Made by a program: the position numbers and the translations under genes | Shown: positions 34,929 to 42,139 of the stretch, piece by piece | How the letters are laid out: each line of letters begins with the position of its first letter | Numbering within the stretch: position 1 is the stretch's first letter | Notes under the pieces: model-generated | What the model was told of the DNA's origin: nothing | The model's input: only the letters and a program-made list of their open reading frames with translations | The model's database searches: none | NCBI GenBank assembly: GCA_001552515.1 | Contig: BCRI01000054.1 | Location: forward strand, 1 to 44,320 | DNA from: Sphaerimonospora mesophila NBRC 14179 = JCM 3151 | GTDB lineage: Bacteria > Actinomycetota > Actinomycetes > Streptosporangiales > Streptosporangiaceae | DNA length: 44,320 nucleotides | Direction: 5' to 3'

Positions 34929-36377
34929 ATGGATCAGTCTCGGGCACCCGTGCTGGAAGCCCTCGTCGCCTACCACGAACGCGGTGACCTGTCGTTCACG
35001 CCTCCCGGGCACAAGCAGGGGCGCGGGGTGGACCCGCGGGTGCTCGCCGTGCTCGGGGAGGGGGTCTTCAGATCCGACATTCTCGTCACGAACGGGCTGG
35101 ACGACCGCCTGATGACGGGCGGCGTGCTCGAAGACGCCCAGCAGTTGATGGCCGAGGCGGTGAACGCGCAGCAGGCGTTCTTCTCCACCTGCGGCAGCTC
35201 CCTGTCGGTCAAGAGCGCGATGCTCTCCGTGGCGGGGCCGGGAGAGAAGCTGCTGGTCGCACGCGACGCGCACAAGTCGGTGATCTCCGGGCTGATCCTG
35301 AGCGGGGTCGAGCCGGTCTGGGTGCATCCCCGATGGGACGCCGACCTCCACTTCTCCTATCCGCCCTCACCCGCCGCCGTCGAGGCCGCCTTCAAGGCGG
35401 AGCCGGACGCCAAGGGCGTGCTGGTCGCGAGCCCCACCGATTACGGCACCTGCGCCGACCTCGCCGGCATCAAGCAGGTGTGCGTACGCCATGATCGCGC
35501 TTTCATCGTCGACGAGGCCTGGGGCGCACACCTGCCGTTCCATCCACAGAACCTGCCCGTCTGGGGCATGAACGCCGGAGCGGACGTGTGCGTGACCAGC
35601 GTGCACAAGATGGGCAACGGCCTGGAGCAGGGATCCGTCTTCCATCTGCAGGGCGACCGCGTCGATCCGCAGGTGCTCAAGGAGCGCGAGGATCTTCTCG
35701 GTACGACGAGCCCGTCCACCCTGCTCTACGCGGCGATGGACGGCTGGCGCCGGCAGATGGTCGAGCAGGGCAAGGAGCTGCTCGACCGCGCCATCGGCCT
35801 GGCCATGTCCGCCCGCACGGCGATCAACCAGATCGGCGGTCTGCGGGTGCTGGACATGGAGACCTGCGACGCCTTCGAGCTCGACCCCCTCAAGCTCGTC
35901 ATCGACGTCTCCGGACTCGGCGCCGACGGCTATCACGCCGCCGACTGGCTGCGCCGGCGCGCGCACGTCAACATGGCCCTGAGCGACCATCGGCGGGTCA
36001 GCGCGCAGATCACGGTCGGCGACGACATGGACACGAGGAACGTGCTGGTCGAGTCCCTGCGGGCGATGGCCGGCGCCGGAGACCTGCCGACGGCGGCGAA
36101 GGTCGCCCTTCCCGAGCCCGGCGAGCTGGAGCTGGAGACGGTGATGCCGCCGCGCGACGCCTTCTTCGGCCGCACCGAGCAGGTGCCGATCGAGAAGGCC
36201 GCGGGCCGGGTGATCGCCGAGATGGCCACGCCGTACCCGCCGGGCGCACCCGCGCTGACCCCCGGCGAACGGATCACCCCGGCCGTCCTCCGCTACCTGC
36301 GCACCGGCCTCGCCGCCGGCATGAACATCCCCGACGTCTACGACCCGACCCTGCGGACGCTGCGCGTGGTCGCCTGA
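34929..36377 (+). CDS. Orn/Lys/Arg decarboxylase family PLP enzyme
   Basis: A 482-residue fold type I PLP enzyme of the Orn/Lys/Arg decarboxylase group: FTPPGHKQG near the N-terminus, STCGSSLSVKSAML, and DEAWGAH (Asp195 pairs with the PLP pyridine N). The Schiff-base lysine is Lys227 in SVHKMGNGLEQGS. The C-terminal domain includes ATPYPPGAPALTPGE, a signature of this group. It lacks the N-terminal wing domain of E. coli inducible decarboxylases and matches the shorter Gram-positive type. The product would be a polyamine precursor (cadaverine, putrescine or agmatine); the substrate is unresolved. The ribosome site AGGAGGG is excellent. Its stop converges on the GCS2 gene stop with only 16 bases between. 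Confidence 0.9.
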   Translation: MDQSRAPVLEALVAYHERGDLSFTPPGHKQGRGVDPRVLAVLGEGVFRSDILVTNGLDDRLMTGGVLEDAQQLMAEAVNAQQAFFSTCGSSLSVKSAMLSVAGPGEKLLVARDAHKSVISGLILSGVEPVWVHPRWDADLHFSYPPSPAAVEAAFKAEPDAKGVLVASPTDYGTCADLAGIKQVCVRHDRAFIVDEAWGAHLPFHPQNLPVWGMNAGADVCVTSVHKMGNGLEQGSVFHLQGDRVDPQVLKEREDLLGTTSPSTLLYAAMDGWRRQMVEQGKELLDRAIGLAMSARTAINQIGGLRVLDMETCDAFELDPLKLVIDVSGLGADGYHAADWLRRRAHVNMALSDHRRVSAQITVGDDMDTRNVLVESLRAMAGAGDLPTAAKVALPEPGELELETVMPPRDAFFGRTEQVPIEKAAGRVIAEMATPYPPGAPALTPGERITPAVLRYLRTGLAAGMNIPDVYDPTLRTLRVVA

Positions 36378-36393
36378 GCCCGCATCGCGCCGG

Positions 36394-37617
36394 TCAGGGG
36401 AGTTCGGCCGGCGCGGCCGGTGTCTGCCGTACGAGCAGGGCGGCGACGTCGGCGAGCCGGGCCCGCGACGCGTAGACGGCGCGCTGGCGGGCCGCTCCCG
36501 AGCCACGCCGCCGCAGCCGGCACAGGACGCGGAACACCAGCGGCCAGTCTCCGCTCTCCTCCAGGCTGGGCCGTACGTGTTCGATCAGCCGGTCCGCCAG
36601 ATCCCAGGCGGGCACGCGCCTGCCGGACATCAGGTCGAGCCCCTCGCCCTCGATCCCGTCGCGAGCCGCCCGCCACCAGGCGGCGCTCAGCAGCGTGTCG
36701 TCGATCCACGGCGCGCGCACGCCGGCCCGCACCTCCCGCAGCGCGCTGGCGGCCAGCCCGCGCACCAGCCCGGCCAGCATCGTCGTCTCCGCCACCGTCG
36801 CGCAGGAGTCGGCGGCGCGGAACTCGAGGGTGGGCACATGATCGGAGAGCCGGACGAGCCAGTAGATCATCCCACGGTCCAGAATCGCACCGCTGGCCCG
36901 CATGCCGTCGACCAGGCGTTCGTAGTGCCGAACGGAGCGGAAGTACGGCGGGGGCCGCGCACTCGGCCACCTGCCCATCATCATCGCCCGCCAGCTCGCG
37001 TAACCCGTGTCCATCGAGTCGGATATGGGGGAATTGCTGGTCAGCGCCTGCAGGATGGGAAGCCAGGGACGTACGTGATTGCTGACCCGCACCGCCTCCT
37101 CGCGGTCGTCGATGCCCACATGGACGTGGCACCCACACACGCCCTGACCGCGCAGCACCGCGCCGAACTCCCTGAGCATGGCGTGATAGCGCGGGCAGAC
37201 GGACAGCGGCGGCATCCCGGCATTGCCGTGCAGCGCCGTACCGCAGGCGGCGAGCCGTACTCCCGTCGCGGCGGCGGCGACGGCCACGGCCCCCCGCATC
37301 TCGAACAGCTCGCGCTGCAGCAACCCGAGATCCGTGTGCACCGTGCTGTTGGTCTCGAGTTGGAACTGTGTCAGTTCTGGCACCAGGCTGGTAGCCACCC
37401 GGCCGTCCACCCGGCGGCGAACGTCCTCGGCGGCGGGAACTACACGTCCGGTCGCGGGATCGAGAAGCAGGAACTCCTCTTCCACTCCCACGGTGAGCCG
37501 CGGGATGGGGTGCCGTGCCGCTGCCGCTGCCCCTGCCGTGGCGGCCGACTTCGCCGTCGTGACGAGGGAGGTTCCCCGACCGGTGCCGAACTGGGTCCCC
37601 CTTGTCCCGTCAGGCAT
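36394..37617 (-). CDS. Glutamate-cysteine ligase family 2 (YbdK-type) carboxylate-amine ligase
   Basis: A 407-residue GCS2-family ligase: LTVGVEEEFLLLDPATG (Glu46-48 for Mg-ATP), QFQLETNSTVHTDL, CGCHVHVGI and LEFRAADSCAT. These match YbdK-type enzymes, which ligate glutamate to an amine in an ATP-dependent reaction. Actinobacteria use mycothiol rather than glutathione, so gamma-glutamylcysteine for ergothioneine (EgtA-like) or another gamma-glutamyl product is possible. The genes that would accompany ergothioneine synthesis are not seen nearby. ATG 37617 is chosen; the ribosome site (GAGGAGAAG) is about 15 bases away, a longer spacer than usual. The first ~35 residues are Gly/Ala-rich and probably disordered. 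Confidence 0.87.
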   Translation of the reverse strand: MPDGTRGTQFGTGRGTSLVTTAKSAATAGAAAAARHPIPRLTVGVEEEFLLLDPATGRVVPAAEDVRRRVDGRVATSLVPELTQFQLETNSTVHTDLGLLQRELFEMRGAVAVAAAATGVRLAACGTALHGNAGMPPLSVCPRYHAMLREFGAVLRGQGVCGCHVHVGIDDREEAVRVSNHVRPWLPILQALTSNSPISDSMDTGYASWRAMMMGRWPSARPPPYFRSVRHYERLVDGMRASGAILDRGMIYWLVRLSDHVPTLEFRAADSCATVAETTMLAGLVRGLAASALREVRAGVRAPWIDDTLLSAAWWRAARDGIEGEGLDLMSGRRVPAWDLADRLIEHVRPSLEESGDWPLVFRVLCRLRRRGSGAARQRAVYASRARLADVAALLVRQTPAAPAELP

Positions 37618-37666
37618 GCGCGGTCTTACCGACTTCTCCTCTAGGGGCGGCCAATGGTCAAAAGCC

Positions 37667-37693
37667 GTTTTCCCAGGTGGATGCGGGGAAAAC
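37667..37693. promoter_or_regulatory. Palindrome GTTTTCCC-N11-GGGAAAAC upstream of the GCS2 gene
   Basis: Perfect 8-bp arms (37667-37674 and 37686-37693), about 50 bases upstream of the ligase start. On the minus strand the site also reads GTTTTC...GGGAAA, similar to an actinobacterial SigB-type promoter (GTTT-N14-16-GGGTA). It may be an operator, a stress promoter, or both. The rest of the 436-base divergent gap (37618-38053) shows no gene and should also hold the promoter for the second STAS gene. Confidence 0.45.
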
Positions 37694-38053
37694 CACTTTT
37701 GTGATTTCTTGGCGATGCCACGCCACGGGCAAGGGGACACGGTCTGCGTTGGGGTCGTGACGTCCTCGTGGCTTAAACTGGCTGACGGCCTGATCGAGGC
37801 TCGCCTGCCCGGCGGCCAGTTCTGGGGGGTGCGTGACAAATGCCGTCCGTCGCTAAGCGTTCACCACTGCGCATATGGCACGGCATGATTTGTCGAACAC
37901 AACCCCGGGGAGTGCGGTGAGAACCGTGCCCTGCCCCGCGCGGCCCAGACGGCCCCCCGCGAAACATCCGTCTGGATCCACGCGGGCGACGGGCGTCGTT
38001 TTCGAATGCCTCCCCGCCCCTGACCGTGCCACAGCATCCGCCGAGGTGTGCGA

Positions 38054-38434
38054 GTGACAGCCTCCGTCGAACTGACCCCGGCCCCGAGCGGCGGCGATGA
38101 CCGCATTCTGGTCGTCGCGCTGACCGGAGCGCTGGACTATTCCAATGCCGATCGACTTCGTGAGAATGTCGGGGACACCCTGGCACCGGAGCACCGGGAA
38201 CTCGTCCTCGACCTGAGCGGTCTGGAATTCTGCGACTCGACCGGCCTGCGTACGCTGCTCGACATCCGTGAACTCCTGGGCGAGCGCGGCGGAGCCGTCT
38301 CGCTGGTGAATCTCAACGCCCGGCTGACCAAGATGTTCCGGATCACCGGGCTCATCAAGGCGTTCTCCGTCACGACCGATCTGGCGGAGGCGCTCGGCGC
38401 GGCCAGGGCCCGGATCCGGTCGTCATCGGACTAG
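38054..38434 (+). CDS. STAS-domain anti-anti-sigma factor
   Basis: A 126-residue RsbV/SpoIIAA-like protein: ILVVALTGALDYSNADRLRE, LVLDLSGLEFCDSTGLRTLL, and a final helix (LAEALGAARARI). The phosphorylation-site serine is Ser62 in CDSTGL. It is more canonical than the STAS protein at 34347. GTG 38054 is preferred because GAGG lies seven bases upstream; GTG 38048 is an in-frame alternative. It lies 200 bases before the RsbW-like kinase gene on the same strand, so the two may be co-expressed as a switch pair. The intervening 38435-38634 shows no gene. Confidence 0.92.
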   Translation: MTASVELTPAPSGGDDRILVVALTGALDYSNADRLRENVGDTLAPEHRELVLDLSGLEFCDSTGLRTLLDIRELLGERGGAVSLVNLNARLTKMFRITGLIKAFSVTTDLAEALGAARARIRSSSD

Positions 38435-38634
38435 GTCGTGCTCCAAAGTCATGCCTCGCCGCACCCCTCCGCCCTCCGGTCCGGGCACCGTTCCGGGTTC
38501 CGGTAGCGTTGCAGAAGCACCCGCCACCATCATGGTCTCGGGTGACCAACCGATCGAGCGGCGATCCCGGCGGAGGGAACCCCTGAGGGGGAGCCCCGGC
38601 GGGGGTGAAGACGGGCGGCATCGAGGAGGGAAAG

Positions 38635-39054
38635 GTGGAGGATCACCTCCGGCAGTGGCCGATCACGGATGATCTGGCCGCCCTGCGCGAGCACGTCCAG
38701 AGCTACGCCGTCCAGGCCGGACTCACCGGAACCCGGCTGGACGACCTCGTCATCGCCGCCAACGAGGCCGCCATCAACGTGCTCGAACACGGGGGCGGGT
38801 CCGGAACGCTGACCGTATGGCACGACGACGACCACCTCGCCGTCGACATCGTCGACAATGCGGGCCGGCTGCGCCCCGACGACGTGCCGCGGCCCCGACC
38901 GGGTCCCCACGCCAACCGCGGCTACGGACTGTGGCTGATCGGCCTGCTCTGCGACACGGTGAGCATCGAGCAGGCCCCGGGGCACTCCCGGGTCCGCCTG
39001 TCGATGAGCCTTCACCCGGCGTCCGTCGGTTCCGAAGCCCACAGCGACGCCTGA
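38635..39054 (+). CDS. Anti-sigma factor / serine kinase, RsbW-like HATPase
   Basis: A 139-residue GHKL ATPase. N-box at Asn43-Asn48 (NEAAINVLEHG), G1 box VDIVDNAG (Asp74), and G2 box RGYGLWLI (96-103). The short length and lack of other domains match actinobacterial RsbW-like kinases, which phosphorylate STAS antagonists and may hold a sigma factor. No sigma factor gene is adjacent, so the target is unknown; many such proteins act on non-sigma targets. GTG 38635 has AGGAGGG four bases upstream and begins MEDHLRQWPI; an upstream GTG (38605) would lack a ribosome site. Confidence 0.9.
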   Translation: MEDHLRQWPITDDLAALREHVQSYAVQAGLTGTRLDDLVIAANEAAINVLEHGGGSGTLTVWHDDDHLAVDIVDNAGRLRPDDVPRPRPGPHANRGYGLWLIGLLCDTVSIEQAPGHSRVRLSMSLHPASVGSEAHSDA

Positions 39055-39131
39055 CCGCTCTCTCACCTCCACCACTGATCACCTCACCCCTCGCGGGGGT
39101 TCAAACCGGCTGTCGGCGGGAGCAAAAAACG

Positions 39132-39240
39132 GTGGTCGCGGACCCCGGTCAAGCGTTGGAATTGGCCTCGTTATCGTCGTGATCCCGTAAATCGGGCCGA
39201 CGAGGCCGACCGCTCGCCCTAATCTGGGGTCCGCGACCAC
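39132..39240. terminator. 109-bp nested palindrome between converging genes
   Basis: Outer perfect 15-bp arms GTGGTCGCGGACCCC (39132-39146) and GGGGTCCGCGACCAC (39226-39240). Middle 8-bp arms GGCCTCGT (39164-39171) and ACGAGGCC (39200-39207). An inner CCCG/CGGG mini-hairpin sits at the centre. It fills the gap (39055-39250) between the rightward kinase gene and the leftward 62-residue gene. On the minus strand it is followed by a T6 run, complementing the A6 at 39125-39130, as in an intrinsic terminator. The 79-base interior is unusually long for a simple terminator, so it may be a dispersed structured element that also ends transcription. Confidence 0.65.
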
Positions 39241-39250
39241 AGGTGAACCG

Positions 39251-39439
39251 CTACCTGAGGTATGCCCATGACGCGGCGGCAACCGCGATCAGAATGCAGA
39301 GGCGGATGGTCCGGGGGGTGCTGTCAACTACGTCCCGGACCGTTCTCGCCACCTCCCCGATCCAGGAGCCGAACTCCGGGTCGTGAAACCGCTTCTCGTC
39401 ACGGCGTCCCCCGCGTACGCGAGGCCGAGTGGCAGTCAT
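39251..39439 (-). CDS. Small single-pass membrane protein
   Basis: A 62-residue protein with a basic N-terminus (MTATRPRVRGGRRDEKRF), an amphipathic middle (GSWIGEVARTVRDVVDSTPR), and a C-terminal hydrophobic helix (about 46-60, LCILIAVAAASWAYL). The helix suggests tail-anchored insertion. ATG 39439 follows a GGAGAGGGGG tract. No family is recognised. The strong downstream hairpin and the ribosome site support a real gene. It stands alone on the minus strand. Confidence 0.6.
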   Translation of the reverse strand: MTATRPRVRGGRRDEKRFHDPEFGSWIGEVARTVRDVVDSTPRTIRLCILIAVAAASWAYLR

Positions 39440-39800
39440 CGTGGCCCCCTCTCCATATGCTCCATCGGGGGAACGCATGCCCCCGAGATGCCCGGACCGA
39501 GCGGGATCCCTCCAGAGCGCCACGAGGCCGTACGGGATTCCCCCGCAGCGCCTTCGCGCCGCCCCGGCGGGGGATACCGGACGGTGGATTTCATGGTCAC
39601 ATTCATGCGCCGCGTAACGCAATGGAGATCGAGCAGTATTCTGCGGTCCCTACGAAGAGTGACGATCGAATCACAGTTTGCTATATACTTTAGCCCCATT
39701 ATGTCCCGATAAGAGCGCTTTACTGTCCGATTTGTCCGTACGCGCTTTCCGGAATTTTGGGTCAGGCGGCGACACGCCGTCATTTTGCGGGAGGGGCCCG
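39440..39800. other. Intergenic, AT-richer region without a convincing gene
   Basis: 361 bases between the start of the 62-residue gene and the stop of the DUF2243-like gene, both leftward. The part at about 39590-39770 is markedly AT-richer than the rest of the window. On the minus strand, GGGACA-N16-TATAGC around 39677-39705 is a possible promoter for the 62-residue gene, with a long leader. The leader could form a GGGGG/CCCCC hairpin near 39465-39490. Words GCGCTTTACTGTCCG and GCGCTTTCCGG (39714 and 39745) form a partial direct repeat. Open frames here have atypical codon usage and were not called. Confidence 0.4.
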
Positions 39801-40262
39801 TCAACCGCGGCGGCGACCCCTCGTGCCGCGGCCACTCCGGGCGCCGCGCCGCGGACCGTTCGCCAGCAGCAGCCCGATCGCGACGAGAACCGCACCGAGG
39901 AAGAGGAACCCGAGATCGTAGGCGACCTGGTGCGGGCCGGGCCGTACGTGATGGACCCCCAGCAGTTGGTGGTCCACCAGGCCCTCGAGGACGTTGAACA
40001 CGCCCCAGCCGGCTATGCCGTACCCGAGCAGTTCGCGCCCGGGGTGCGGGCCGCGGCGCGACAGCATCGCGATGCCGGCGATCACCAGCGCGAGACAGCC
40101 CGCGTGGAACAGTCCGTCACCGATCATGTTGAGACGGTCGTCATGCGGATACCACCCGCTGAGCATGTGATGCCAGCCCATCAGCTGGTGCAGCAGGATT
40201 CCGTCGATGAAGCCGCCGATGCCGAGGCCGATCACCAGGCCGGCGGTGCGAGTCGATGTCAT
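39801..40262 (-). CDS. DUF2243-like multipass membrane protein
   Basis: A 153-residue integral membrane protein. The opening GLGIGGFIDGILLHQLMGWH, followed by HMLSGWYPHD, is characteristic of the DUF2243 family. Four hydrophobic helices are seen at about 8-28, 48-68, 80-102 and 118-140. Conserved His residues in ILLHQ, GLFHAG and DHQLLGVHH suggest metal or haem binding, but the function is not established. The C-terminus is Arg/Gly-rich. ATG 40262 lies at the start of the conserved block; the ribosome site is weak, so a leaderless message is possible. It follows the 82-residue gene by 52 bases on the same strand. Confidence 0.85.
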   Translation of the reverse strand: MTSTRTAGLVIGLGIGGFIDGILLHQLMGWHHMLSGWYPHDDRLNMIGDGLFHAGCLALVIAGIAMLSRRGPHPGRELLGYGIAGWGVFNVLEGLVDHQLLGVHHVRPGPHQVAYDLGFLFLGAVLVAIGLLLANGPRRGARSGRGTRGRRRG

Positions 40263-40314
40263 GACGTTAGGCAACGATACCGTAACAGTACGTGAGTGGC
40301 CCGACGCCACCCGG

Positions 40315-40563
40315 TCAGCCGCCGAGATCCCTGGCCGCGTTGTCCAACCGGCAGGCCAGCGCTTCCACCCGGTCATCGGAGATCGGAGCGCCGACGAGGT
40401 CGTCCGGAAGATCACTGCGCCGTATGATCACCAAGCCCCGATGCTCGTCGTCGATCTCGTCGACGGGCAGCACGAGGCATTCGCCGCGGACGAACACCAG
40501 CGCCACGTCCGGATCGTCCGACTCCAGCAGCCGCCGAGCGCATTCCCGGTCCACGAGCGGCAT
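40315..40563 (-). CDS. Small hypothetical protein
   Basis: An 82-residue acidic protein (MPLVDRECARRLLESDDPDV, then ALVFVRGECLVLPVDE). It alternates strands and helices, with no membrane segment or signal. The GAGGAGGCGGAGGG ribosome site before ATG 40563 is very strong. It starts 42 bases after the epimerase stop on the same strand, so an epimerase/82-residue/DUF2243 operon is plausible. No family is recognised. Confidence 0.65.
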   Translation of the reverse strand: MPLVDRECARRLLESDDPDVALVFVRGECLVLPVDEIDDEHRGLVIIRRSDLPDDLVGAPISDDRVEALACRLDNAARDLGG

Positions 40564-40605
40564 GCCCTCCGCCTCCTCGATCCTCTCAGGTCCGATCGCT
40601 CGATC

Positions 40606-41655
40606 TCACGGACGCGTCCCGGCGCCCGTGGTCACCTCCCTGATCCGACCGCCCACCCCCGACTCGGGCGCGAGCGGAGGAGTGTCCATGCCCGCCCCGC
40701 CGCTCATGCCGTCGATCACCGCGCGCAGTGCGTCCGTACCGCTGTGGCGGGGCTCCCACCCCAGCTCGGTGCGGGCTCTCGTCACGTCCATGATGGGCAG
40801 TCGCAGCGCCATGTCCACCAGGCCGGGCGAGGCCGGGATCAGCCGCATGTGCCATCCCGCCGCGACCGCGCCCCTGGCCACCATCGGCGGCACCGGGACC
40901 CGCCGCGCCCCGAGCATCTCCGCCAGGACGGCCGGGTCGATGACCGGATCGGCGGCCAGATTGAACGCCCCGGAGACGGGCCGGGTGAGGGCGAGCCGGT
41001 ACGCCTCGGCGGCGTCGGCGGTGTGCAGCGCCTGGAAGCGCAGCCCGGGGATGTCCGGGACGAACCGGATCAGATCTGGCCGGACCAGCCGCTGCGGCAG
41101 GAAAGGCCCGGCGAACAGACGCCGCTGCTCGGTCGCGGACTCCCGTTTGAAGATGAAACCGGGGCGCATACGGACGACACGGATGTCCTGGTGATCGCGC
41201 TCGAACGTGTCGAGGACCCGTTCGACGTACGCCTTCTCCCGCCCGTAGGCGGCGCCAGGCCAGCCGTGTGTGGGCCAGCTCTCGTCGACCATCCGGTCCT
41301 TCGGGCCCGGCGAGTAGGCGCCGACGGAGGACGCGTGGACGAGCGTGGACACACCGGCCCGCGCGGCGGCGCGGAACACCCGGACGCTGCCGATGACGTT
41401 GGTGTTCCAGGTCGTCACCGGATTATGGGTGGGCTGGAACAGCCAGGCGAGGTGGATCACCGCGTCGGCGCCGGAGAAGATCTCCCCGAGGTCGTCACGG
41501 CAGACGTCGGCCTGTCGCCACTCGGTCTTCCCCGGCCGCCAGCCGGGCATCCGCCGCGCCATCCCGACGACCGAGGTGATCGCGGGATCGGACTCGAGTG
41601 CGCTGAGGACGCTGGTTCCGACGTTTCCGGTCGCACCGACCACGACTACTCGCAT
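40606..41655 (-). CDS. NAD(P)-dependent epimerase/dehydratase (extended SDR)
   Basis: A 349-residue extended short-chain dehydrogenase/reductase-like protein. Rossmann glycine motif VVGATGNVG (6-14), HLAWLFQPTHNP after the fourth strand, LVHASSVGAY (active-site Ser about 109-110), and YGREK (Tyr137, Lys141). The coenzyme motif and catalytic triad are intact. FNLAADPVI and the ELGWEPRH C-terminal motif are typical of sugar-nucleotide epimerase relatives. The substrate is unknown; no sugar pathway genes surround it. ATG 41655 is followed directly by the first strand (MRVVVVGATG). GGGGAG is very close to the start codon, which may reduce initiation. Confidence 0.9.
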   Translation of the reverse strand: MRVVVVGATGNVGTSVLSALESDPAITSVVGMARRMPGWRPGKTEWRQADVCRDDLGEIFSGADAVIHLAWLFQPTHNPVTTWNTNVIGSVRVFRAAARAGVSTLVHASSVGAYSPGPKDRMVDESWPTHGWPGAAYGREKAYVERVLDTFERDHQDIRVVRMRPGFIFKRESATEQRRLFAGPFLPQRLVRPDLIRFVPDIPGLRFQALHTADAAEAYRLALTRPVSGAFNLAADPVIDPAVLAEMLGARRVPVPPMVARGAVAAGWHMRLIPASPGLVDMALRLPIMDVTRARTELGWEPRHSGTDALRAVIDGMSGGAGMDTPPLAPESGVGGRIREVTTGAGTRP

Positions 41656-41714
41656 TCTCCCCGAATTCCCGACAAATCGCCCAGCAAACCACCCTTCAGG
41701 TGTCGCGCCGACCA

Positions 41715-41912
41715 GACGGACGGGCGGACGCGGCTGCCGCAATCAGCCGGAGCGCCCGGCGGCACGCCGAGGGGGCCTCGGCCCGCGTGCGGTTCGTACA
41801 CTCCGGCATCCTCAGCCATGAGACGCCGGACCGCTTCGACCTGGTGTTCTGCGCGGAGATGCCGTACGGCCGCGACGAACAGAAACGCAAGCCGCTGCAA
41901 GATCACGGATGA
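41715..41912 (+). pseudogene. Possible SAM-dependent methyltransferase remnant
   Basis: In one frame this reads AAAISRSARRHAEGASARVR, then FVHSGILSHETPDRFDLVFC and AEMPYG. The order Ile-x-x-(S/A)-A-R...V-x-F-(V/h)-x-x-I-L...FDLVFCAEM matches the stretch from the acidic loop to strand 4 of class I methyltransferases of the NodS kind. Neither the GxGxG motif before it nor the later part of the fold is present; the frame runs into repeat sequence and stops at 41912. A decayed or truncated gene is the likely explanation. The surrounding 41656-42139 region otherwise shows only repeats. Confidence 0.4.
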
Positions 41913-41988
41913 TGAACAGGCAGGTCAGCGGGCCATTGTGCAAGTTTCTGCAAGATCAGGAACGAGAAACGGCCGGTCAGCGGCCATG
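41895..41988. repeat. Imperfect ~40-bp direct repeat starting CTGCAAGATCA
   Basis: Units at about 41895-41935 and 41948-41986 share CTGCAAGATCA at one end and GGTCAGCGG(G)CCA at the other, with a diverged middle. A third, shorter match (CTACAAGATCACGG) begins near 42000. The CAAGATCACG core also occurs in the palindrome at 26258-26279. These may be fragments of a dispersed intergenic repeat. Confidence 0.5.
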
Positions 41989-42139
41989 GATGCGAGCAAC
42001 TACAAGATCACGGCGGAAGGGGAGGTGGGGACGGGAGGTGTCAGCTTGGACATAGGTGGGAAATTCAGTGGTGGCGCGGGAATACCGATACCAAGGAGGA
42101 TGGAGTTCTCATTCTGGTCAGAGAGGCGGCACAAGGGAG

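Noticed and set aside
39678-40295. Rightward 205-residue open frame over the DUF2243-like gene
   Set aside because: It begins in an AT-rich non-coding stretch with a TTG codon and is antisense to a clear membrane protein gene.
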